From assembly GCA_021325365.1 (NCBI GenBank), contig JAJPHF010000004.1:1-10878 (forward strand): 10,878 bases of DNA, read 5' to 3'. The notes under the pieces were generated by a model. That model was not told the DNA's origin. It worked only from the letters and a program-made list of their open reading frames with translations, and ran no database searches. The translations under genes were made by a program, and so were the position numbers. Origin of the DNA: Pseudomonadota bacterium. Lineage in GTDB: Bacteria; Chloroflexota; UBA6077; JAJPHF01. Of the stretch, positions 6,195 to 10,878 are shown in pieces; position 1 is the stretch's first letter; each line of letters opens with the position of its first letter.

Positions 6195-9100
6195 ATGGAG
6201 TCCCTGTTCGGCGTTCCCATCGAGCGGCTCGCGCTCAGCGCGGGCCTGGCGAGCGCCGCCATTGTCGCGGCGCTGCTGGCCGTCGTGTGGCGGCGACCGG
6301 TGCTGTGGCGCCTCGGCCTGCGCAACGTGCCGCGCCGACCCGGCTCATCGCTGCTGGTGGTGGCCGGCCTGGCGCTCGGCACGGCCGTCGTGACCAGCGC
6401 CCTGTTCACCGGCGACACGATGACCTTTACGGTGCGCTCGCTGGTGGCCGACAGCCTAGGCCGGGTGGACGAGGTGGTCGTCCAGTCCTGGCTGGGCCCG
6501 CGCGGCCAGAACCGCCGCTGGTTCGAGGCGGTGGCGAAGGGGGCGCCACTCACGGCCGGCAGCGGCTACTTCGACGCCGCGGTGCGCGACCAACTGGCCG
6601 CGGGACTGGGCGACGGGCCGATAGCGGCGCTCGTGCCGGCCATCGTCGAGCAGGCCACGCTCGTCGACCTGACGACTCAGCAGCTGCTGCCCGACACGAA
6701 CGTCCTCGGCCTACCCGCCGATTTCCCGCCCGCTATGGGCACGCTAGCCGATCTCGACGGTGCGGCGCTGAGCCTGGCCGACCTGGCCCCGGATGACCTG
6801 CTGGTCAACCAGGAAGCCGCCACGCAGCTGGGCGCCAGCGTGGGCGACCGCTTGCAGGCGCGCATTGGCGACCATACCATCGAGCTGCGCCTGGCGGCGA
6901 TCTACGCTGCCAGCGACCTGGGCGGCGCGCGCCCCACGATCATCGCGCCGCTGCCGGCCCTGCAAGCCCAGCTGGACCACGCTGGGCAGGTGAACCAGAT
7001 TCTCGTCGTGAACCGCGGCGACCGCGCCAATTCCGTCGAGCGCAGCGCCGAGGCGGCGGGGCTGCTGCGGACGCGGCTGATCGACGACGCGGCGGCCGAG
7101 CGCGCGCTGGCGGCGCTGCGGCACGAGCCAGTGCGGCGCGGCATCGCGGCGCTGGCGGCGGACCTACGCGGGCCTGATGGCGAGCGGCTAGCGCGCGTGC
7201 GCGACGCGCTGGCCGCGCCCGAGCCGGAAGCGCGCGCCCTGATCGCCGATGCTATCGCCGATCCCGAGACGGCCGCGCGGCTGGGCGTCGTGGCGCTGCG
7301 GCTGCCCCAGGGCGCCGAGCGCCGGGAGCTGTTCGGGGCGCTGAATGCCGCCGGCGGGGTGCGGGTGCTGGAGTTGAAGCGCGTAGCCCAGGAGCGCGCC
7401 GACCAGTACGCCAGCATCCTGACCAGCATCTTTGTCGTGCTGGGCGCGTTCTCCATCGCCACCGGGCTGATGCTGGTGTTTCTCGTCTTCGTGCTAATGG
7501 CGGCGGGGCGGCGCACCGAAATGGGCGTGGCGCGCGCGCTCGGCGCGCGCCAGCGCGACCTGACGGCGATGCTGCTGGTCGAAGGACTGGTGTACGCACT
7601 CGGCGCGGCACTGGCCGGCGTGGCGGCGGGCCTGGGCATCGGCCAGGCGCTAGTCGCCGTGCTGCAGACGGCGCTCACGCCACTGGGGCTCAGCGTCCGC
7701 CCGCACGTCGAGCCGCACAGCCTCGCCTTCGCCTTTACGCTTGGGCTGCTACTATCCCTGCTGACGATCGGGCTTTCGGCTTGGTGGACGAGCCGCTTGA
7801 ACATCGCCGCGGCCATGCGCAACCTGGCCGAGCCCGCCGGGCGCACGGCCGTCTGGCTCCAACCGTTGCTCGCCGTCGCGCTGGTTGCGCTCGGGGCGGG
7901 CCTCCTCAACCTGGGCCAGCACGCTCAGCTTTTGCTGCCGCTGTCCCTCGGGCTGAGCGCGTTGGTGCTCGCGGCCGAGCGGGCGCTGGCGTGGGGGGTG
8001 GGTATTGGGGGGAGGAGGATCGGGGCCGGAGCGCGGCGTGGTCGGGCCTCTTATCGCCGATCCCCGGATCTCCATCCGCTGCTCGCCACTCTGGCAAGCC
8101 TGGGGCTGCTCGCCCTGTGGTGGGAGCCGAGCCGCGCCGTGCAGGCGCTCGGCCTCGGCCGAGCGCCACTCACGCCCGAGATGTTTCCGGTGGCGGGGAT
8201 CGCAATGGCGCTGGCGGCCGTCTGGGGCCTGAGCGCCAACCTGAGCTTGGTGCTGGCCGCGGCCACCTGGCTCGTGCGGCCGCTACGGGCACTGCGCCTG
8301 ACCGGGCGCCTGGCGGCCGCGCACCTCGGCCAGCAGCGCTTCCGCACTGGCATGGCGATGGCTATGTTCGCGCTCGTGCTCTGCTCGCTCACCGTGTCGT
8401 CGGTGTTGCTGGCAGGGGCACACCAGGCTTACGGCCACCCGGACGGCGACAACGCCGGCTACGACCTGCGCGCCCAGACCGACGGCGTGCCGCCCCCAGC
8501 CAGCCAGACCACGCCAGTCGTCTTCGATCTCCGCGCGGCCCTCGCGGACGCGCCCGCCGCGCGCCCTGACGACTTCCCGGCGATCGGCGGCGTGGCCACG
8601 CAGGGCGGTGAGCTGATTCGCCTGGCTGGCCCGCGCGCGACCTGGCAGCCCGCAACCGTGGGCGTGTTGGACGACGCCTTCCTGCGCAGCACCGAGGCGC
8701 ACCTCACGACGCTGGCGGCCGGCTACGGCGATCCCCACGCGGTCTGGAACGCCCTGGCCGACGAGCCAGGGCTGGCGGTCGTCGGCACTACCGTGGCCGC
8801 GAGCCTCGGCTTCGGACCGGCGGGCAACGCGCTGGCGCCGGATGCGACGGTCTGGGTGCGAGCGCGCGACGGCGGCCGCGCGCTGCGGCTGGAAGTGATC
8901 GGCGTGCTCGCGCCCCGCAGCCCGCTCGGCGACGGCGTGTTCCTCTCGGCGGCGATGGCCGCGCAGGCGGGGCTGCCCACCGCCCGCCAGGTGACCTACT
9001 ACCTGCGGACCCGCGACGGCCTGACGCCCGAGCGCGCGGCCTCGGCGCTCAACGTGTCGTTTGGCGACCGCGGGTTGCACGCGAGCGTGGTCGACCCCGA

Positions 9101-9530
9101 GTTGCGGCTCAGCCAGGCGGTGCAGGCGCCGCTCAGCTTCCTGTTGCAGGGCTTTATGGGGCTGGGACTGGTGAGCGGCGTGCTGGCCGTGGGCCTGCTC
9201 AGCGCACGGGCCGTGCTGGAGCGGCGCTCGCAGATCGGGATGCTGCGGGCGGTAGGCATGCGTGCGGGCGCCGTGCAGTTCAGCTTGCTGCTGGAGGGCT
9301 CGGTGGTGGCGCTGGCCGGGGCGGGCATCGGGCTCGCCGTGGGCGTCGGGCTGGCGGGCCAGGTCGTGCGGTACCTTCAGCGCAGCCACCCCGAGTTTCC
9401 GCTCGTCGTGCCCGCCGACCAGCTCGCGGCCATCGCCGTGCTGGCCTGGGGCGCCTCGTTGCTGGCAGCGGCTTTGCCGGCCTGGCGGGCCGGCCGCATC
9501 GCGCCGGTGGAGGCGCTGCGCTACGAGTGA
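6195..9530 (+). CDS. FtsX/MacB-type ABC transporter permease, duplicated
   Basis: An 1111-residue integral membrane protein with two FtsX-like halves, the partner of the upstream ATPase. Membrane segments are predicted near 11-31 and 51-71, then about 408-437, 459-490, 508-531, 555-575, 578-595, 627-643, 663-694 and 716-742, and finally 978-1003, 1027-1054 and 1074-1096. Two large extracytoplasmic domains lie at about 75-405 and 743-977. Each half ends with the FtsX-family hallmark: GRRTEMGVARALGAR (438-452) with AMRNL (540-544), and ERRSQIGMLRAVGMR (1009-1023) with the terminal EALRY. Such type VII systems use mechanotransmission and do not pump through a channel. The closest layout known to me is YbbP, which is smaller (about 800 residues). 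ATG 6195 follows AGGGG by 9 nt and lies 31 bp after the ATPase stop; an upstream in-frame ATG at 6096 would overlap the ATPase and has no membrane-protein character. Confidence 0.93.
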   Translation: MESLFGVPIERLALSAGLASAAIVAALLAVVWRRPVLWRLGLRNVPRRPGSSLLVVAGLALGTAVVTSALFTGDTMTFTVRSLVADSLGRVDEVVVQSWLGPRGQNRRWFEAVAKGAPLTAGSGYFDAAVRDQLAAGLGDGPIAALVPAIVEQATLVDLTTQQLLPDTNVLGLPADFPPAMGTLADLDGAALSLADLAPDDLLVNQEAATQLGASVGDRLQARIGDHTIELRLAAIYAASDLGGARPTIIAPLPALQAQLDHAGQVNQILVVNRGDRANSVERSAEAAGLLRTRLIDDAAAERALAALRHEPVRRGIAALAADLRGPDGERLARVRDALAAPEPEARALIADAIADPETAARLGVVALRLPQGAERRELFGALNAAGGVRVLELKRVAQERADQYASILTSIFVVLGAFSIATGLMLVFLVFVLMAAGRRTEMGVARALGARQRDLTAMLLVEGLVYALGAALAGVAAGLGIGQALVAVLQTALTPLGLSVRPHVEPHSLAFAFTLGLLLSLLTIGLSAWWTSRLNIAAAMRNLAEPAGRTAVWLQPLLAVALVALGAGLLNLGQHAQLLLPLSLGLSALVLAAERALAWGVGIGGRRIGAGARRGRASYRRSPDLHPLLATLASLGLLALWWEPSRAVQALGLGRAPLTPEMFPVAGIAMALAAVWGLSANLSLVLAAATWLVRPLRALRLTGRLAAAHLGQQRFRTGMAMAMFALVLCSLTVSSVLLAGAHQAYGHPDGDNAGYDLRAQTDGVPPPASQTTPVVFDLRAALADAPAARPDDFPAIGGVATQGGELIRLAGPRATWQPATVGVLDDAFLRSTEAHLTTLAAGYGDPHAVWNALADEPGLAVVGTTVAASLGFGPAGNALAPDATVWVRARDGGRALRLEVIGVLAPRSPLGDGVFLSAAMAAQAGLPTARQVTYYLRTRDGLTPERAASALNVSFGDRGLHASVVDPELRLSQAVQAPLSFLLQGFMGLGLVSGVLAVGLLSARAVLERRSQIGMLRAVGMRAGAVQFSLLLEGSVVALAGAGIGLAVGVGLAGQVVRYLQRSHPEFPLVVPADQLAAIAVLAWGASLLAAALPAWRAGRIAPVEALRYE
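7992..8024 (+). other. G-rich segment with atypical codons inside the permease gene
   Basis: Codons 600-610 read WGVGIGGRRIG. They use GGG, AGG AGG and ATT in a gene that otherwise prefers GGC, CGC/CGG and ATC. The DNA has four G-runs (7993-7998, 8000-8002, 8007-8012 and onward), a G-quadruplex-type pattern. It encodes an Arg/Gly-rich loop between two membrane segments, which suits a cytoplasmic loop. It may be the remnant of a G-rich repeat inserted in frame, but plain drift in an unconstrained loop is equally possible. Confidence 0.3.
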
Positions 9531-9539
9531 CTCGGCCTC

Positions 9540-9568
9540 TTGCCGCGCCGGTCGCCGTGGGGCATACT
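9540..9568 (+). promoter_or_regulatory. Candidate promoter after the permease gene
   Basis: TTGCCG (9540-9545) and CATACT (9563-9568) are separated by exactly 17 bp, giving 3/6 and 4/6 matches to sigma-70-type hexamers. Forty bases further on is a strong ribosome binding site and ATG 9608. The spacing is good but the match is partial, and a hairpin (9579-9593) lies between, so confidence is low. Confidence 0.3.
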
Positions 9569-9578
9569 GCGCGCGAGA

Positions 9579-9593
9579 GCCGGGGCGCCCGGC
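9579..9593. terminator. GC hairpin downstream of the permease operon
   Basis: GCCGGG (9579-9584) pairs perfectly with CCCGGC (9588-9593) around the loop GCG, 49 bp after the permease stop codon. It could help end the operon transcript, and read from the other strand it also lies beyond the methionine synthase stop. No T-tract follows in either direction. Confidence 0.35.
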
Positions 9594-9607
9594 GCGAGGG
9601 AGGGGCT

Positions 9608-9739
9608 ATGGGCGGGTCGAAGCTCGGCATCGTGCTCGCCGACTACCTGCTTGCCGACGCCAGCTCTACAGGCCGGCGCGCACGATGCGGGCGCTTTCGA
9701 CCAGCAGCGCCGCCTTCGCCCGCGCTAGCTCGCGGCTGA
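9608..9739 (+). pseudogene. Possible truncated gene start, 43 codons
   Basis: ATG 9608 follows a very strong purine-rich ribosome binding site (GAGGGAGGGG, ending 2 nt before the ATG) and a promoter-like pair upstream. The first 20 residues, MGGSKLGIVLADYLLADASS, look like a genuine protein N-terminus: a hydrophobic strand followed by a helix. From about residue 21 the frame runs into the antisense of the methionine synthase 3' end and becomes an Arg/Ala/Pro-rich shadow (TGRRARCGRFRPAAPPSPAL) until a stop at 9739. The simplest reading is the 5' remnant of a gene cut off when the neighbouring minus-strand gene came to lie here. It could instead be a short real protein. The family is not recognised. 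Confidence 0.35.
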
Positions 9740-10670
9740 TGGTCATGAGGCCGCAGTCGGGGGCGAGGAGCAGCCGGGCCGGGTCCACGTAGGGCAGCGC
9801 GGCCCGCACGCGCGCGACCACCGCCTCCACGGGCTCGGGCGGCGCCTCACCGGGATCGACGCAGCCGTACATCACCAGCCGGTCGCCACAGCCGCGGAGC
9901 AGCGCCGGGTCGTAGCCGCTACGGGCGAACTCCACCGAGAACCCGCCAATGCGCGTTTCCATGAGCATCGCCAGCAGCGCCGGGTACTCGTACTGGTGCT
10001 GCTGCCCGCCCGCGTTGGGGTAGCCGTAGCAGAGGTGCACGATGCTGGGGATGGTGATCCCCTCCAGGCAGCGGTCGAGCGCCTCGGCGCCGTAGGCGGC
10101 GACCTTCTCGTGGTAGCGGGTCATCGCCGGCTCGTCGATCTGGACCACGTCACAGCCGGCGGCTTGCAGGTCGCGTAGCTCCGCGTTCAGCGCGGCGGCC
10201 ACGTCCATCGCCAGCCGCACCTCATCGCCGTACACCTCGTCGTACGTCGAGTCCACCACTGTCATTGGCCCCGGCACCGCGAGCTTAAGGGGGCGCGCGG
10301 TGTGGGCGCGGGCGAAGCGCAGATCGTCGGCGGTGGCCGAGACGCGGCGCCGCACGGGGCCGGTGACGCGGGGCACCTGGCGCTCGGTGCGCCGCCGAAT
10401 GACTTTCGCCCGGCGGTCGGCAAGGTCGATGCCGTCGAGACTGCCGAGGAAGTGGTTGATGAACGTCGGCCGGCGCTGCTCGCCGTCGGTGAGCAGGTCG
10501 AGCCCCGCTTGCTCCTGGTCGTGGAGCGTCACGATCGTCGCATCGTCCTGCGCTTCGCGGAGCGGAGCGCCCTCCAGGCGGAACGTCCAGTCCAGGGCAT
10601 CGATGTCGGCGAGCCAGGACGGCCGCGGAAAGCTGCCGACGGTCGTCGTCGCCACGGGCGGTAGCTGCAT
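9666..10670 (-). CDS. Core-type cobalamin-independent methionine synthase-like protein (MetE C-terminal domain only)
   Basis: A 334-residue TIM-barrel protein matching only the catalytic C-terminal half of MetE (Meth_synt_2); full MetE is about 750 residues. It begins with the family signature TTTVGSFPRP. The zinc ligands that activate the homocysteine thiol are present: H212 and C214 in VHLCYGYPN, E247 in FSVEFARSG, and C306 in APDCGLMT. The catalytic acid is D179 in QIDEPAM, and the strand LAVPGPMTVVDSTYDE is typical. Short 'core' MetE proteins of archaea and Dehalococcoides lack the folate-binding N-terminal half and take the methyl group from a methylcobalamin source; a similar role is inferred here. 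Relatives also act on other thiols, so the substrate is not certain. The ATG at 10670 has GAGGAG about 7 nt upstream. It probably lies in one minus-strand unit with the zinc-ribbon gene at 10747. Confidence 0.87.
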   Translation of the reverse strand: MQLPPVATTTVGSFPRPSWLADIDALDWTFRLEGAPLREAQDDATIVTLHDQEQAGLDLLTDGEQRRPTFINHFLGSLDGIDLADRRAKVIRRRTERQVPRVTGPVRRRVSATADDLRFARAHTARPLKLAVPGPMTVVDSTYDEVYGDEVRLAMDVAAALNAELRDLQAAGCDVVQIDEPAMTRYHEKVAAYGAEALDRCLEGITIPSIVHLCYGYPNAGGQQHQYEYPALLAMLMETRIGGFSVEFARSGYDPALLRGCGDRLVMYGCVDPGEAPPEPVEAVVARVRAALPYVDPARLLLAPDCGLMTISRELARAKAALLVESARIVRAGL

Positions 10671-10692
10671 CGGGCTCTCCTCGAATCGGCAA

Positions 10693-10725
10693 GCGCGGGA
10701 CCGGCGCCTGGCGCCGATCCCGCGC
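10693..10725. terminator. Very stable hairpin between the zinc-ribbon and MetE-like genes
   Basis: GCGCGGGA (10693-10700) pairs with TCCCGCGC (10718-10725), and after one C/A mismatch CGGCGC (10702-10707) pairs with GCGCCG (10711-10716) around the loop CTG. This gives a stem of about 14 bp. On the minus strand it follows the stop of the zinc-ribbon gene by about 21 nt and ends 23 nt before the MetE-like start. No T-tract follows, so it may be a rho-type or partial terminator, or an RNA-stability element between co-transcribed genes. Confidence 0.5.
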
Positions 10726-10746
10726 GACGCTCCCCCGCGCGGCGAG

Positions 10747-10878
10747 CTACTCGCGGATGCGAGGGCTCTGCTCCTTGGGGAAGCTGAGGTTGCAGAACGG
10801 ACAGTGGAACTCGATGCGCCCCGGCTCGGTGGCCGGCCCGACTATCAGGCGGGGGGCCGCATGGAGCATCGAGGGGCT
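10747..10878 (-). CDS. Small zinc-ribbon-like protein, C-terminal part (partial or very short)
   Basis: The minus strand is open from the window edge to a TAG at 10747-10749. The last 43 residues end in GRIEFHCPFCNLSFPKEQSP followed by RIRE. The single CPFC pair with neighbouring aromatic residues looks like half of a zinc ribbon or a rubredoxin-like knuckle; its partner cysteines would have to lie upstream, outside the window, or come from a dimer. A Met at 10869 (MLHAAPRLIVGPATEPGR) would make a complete 40-residue protein, but no purine-rich ribosome binding site precedes it, so a longer gene extending beyond the window is more likely. Function unknown; probably transcribed together with the MetE-like gene. 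Confidence 0.6.
   Translation of the reverse strand, partial: SPSMLHAAPRLIVGPATEPGRIEFHCPFCNLSFPKEQSPRIRE

Noticed and set aside
6902..9389. Long minus-strand frames (335 and 368 residues) opposite the permease
   Set aside because: They are Ser/Arg/Ala- or His/Arg-rich shadows of a permease with clear membrane segments and FtsX motifs.
10285..10692. A 135-residue minus-strand frame overlapping the MetE-like gene start
   Set aside because: It is out of frame with the MetE-like protein, is Arg/Pro/His-rich, and has no motif.

Overview
This high-GC window fits a bacterium, most likely a member of the Chloroflexota. That assignment is an inference from gene type and composition, since there is no rRNA and no search was possible. 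Almost everything in it is coding.

Layout. 1-361 holds the 3' end of tuf (EF-Tu) and a complete rpmG (ribosomal protein L33), separated by a strong inverted repeat made of degenerate 7-nt units. Where the usual secE-nusG genes would follow rpmG, there is instead a membrane-anchored TlpA/ResA-like thioredoxin (381-1067). It converges, with a 1-bp gap, on a small hypothetical helical protein (minus strand, 1069-1455). argS lies on the minus strand (1657-3342) and shares a 93-bp intergenic region with a divergent ROK-family sugar kinase (3436-4413).

4545-9530 is a three-gene plus-strand operon: a lipoprotein SGNH/GDSL hydrolase, an ABC ATPase of the LolD/MacB/YbbA type, and a 1111-residue FtsX-type permease. 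The hydrolase and ATPase genes overlap at a GTGA stop/start. This matches the content of the E. coli tesA-ybbA-ybbP locus, so the operon is best read as a membrane-lipid extraction and hydrolysis machine in which the hydrolase is lipid-anchored. An approximately 159-bp pair of inverted REP-like hairpins sits between the ATPase start codon and its catalytic core. It is in frame, so the ATPase carries a repeat-encoded N-terminus.

The end of the window holds a possible truncated gene start (promoter-like sequence, ribosome binding site, ATG) pointing into the 3' end of a short 'core' MetE-type methionine synthase (minus strand, 9666-10670). Beyond a stable hairpin is the 3' end of a small zinc-ribbon-like protein (minus strand, from 10747).
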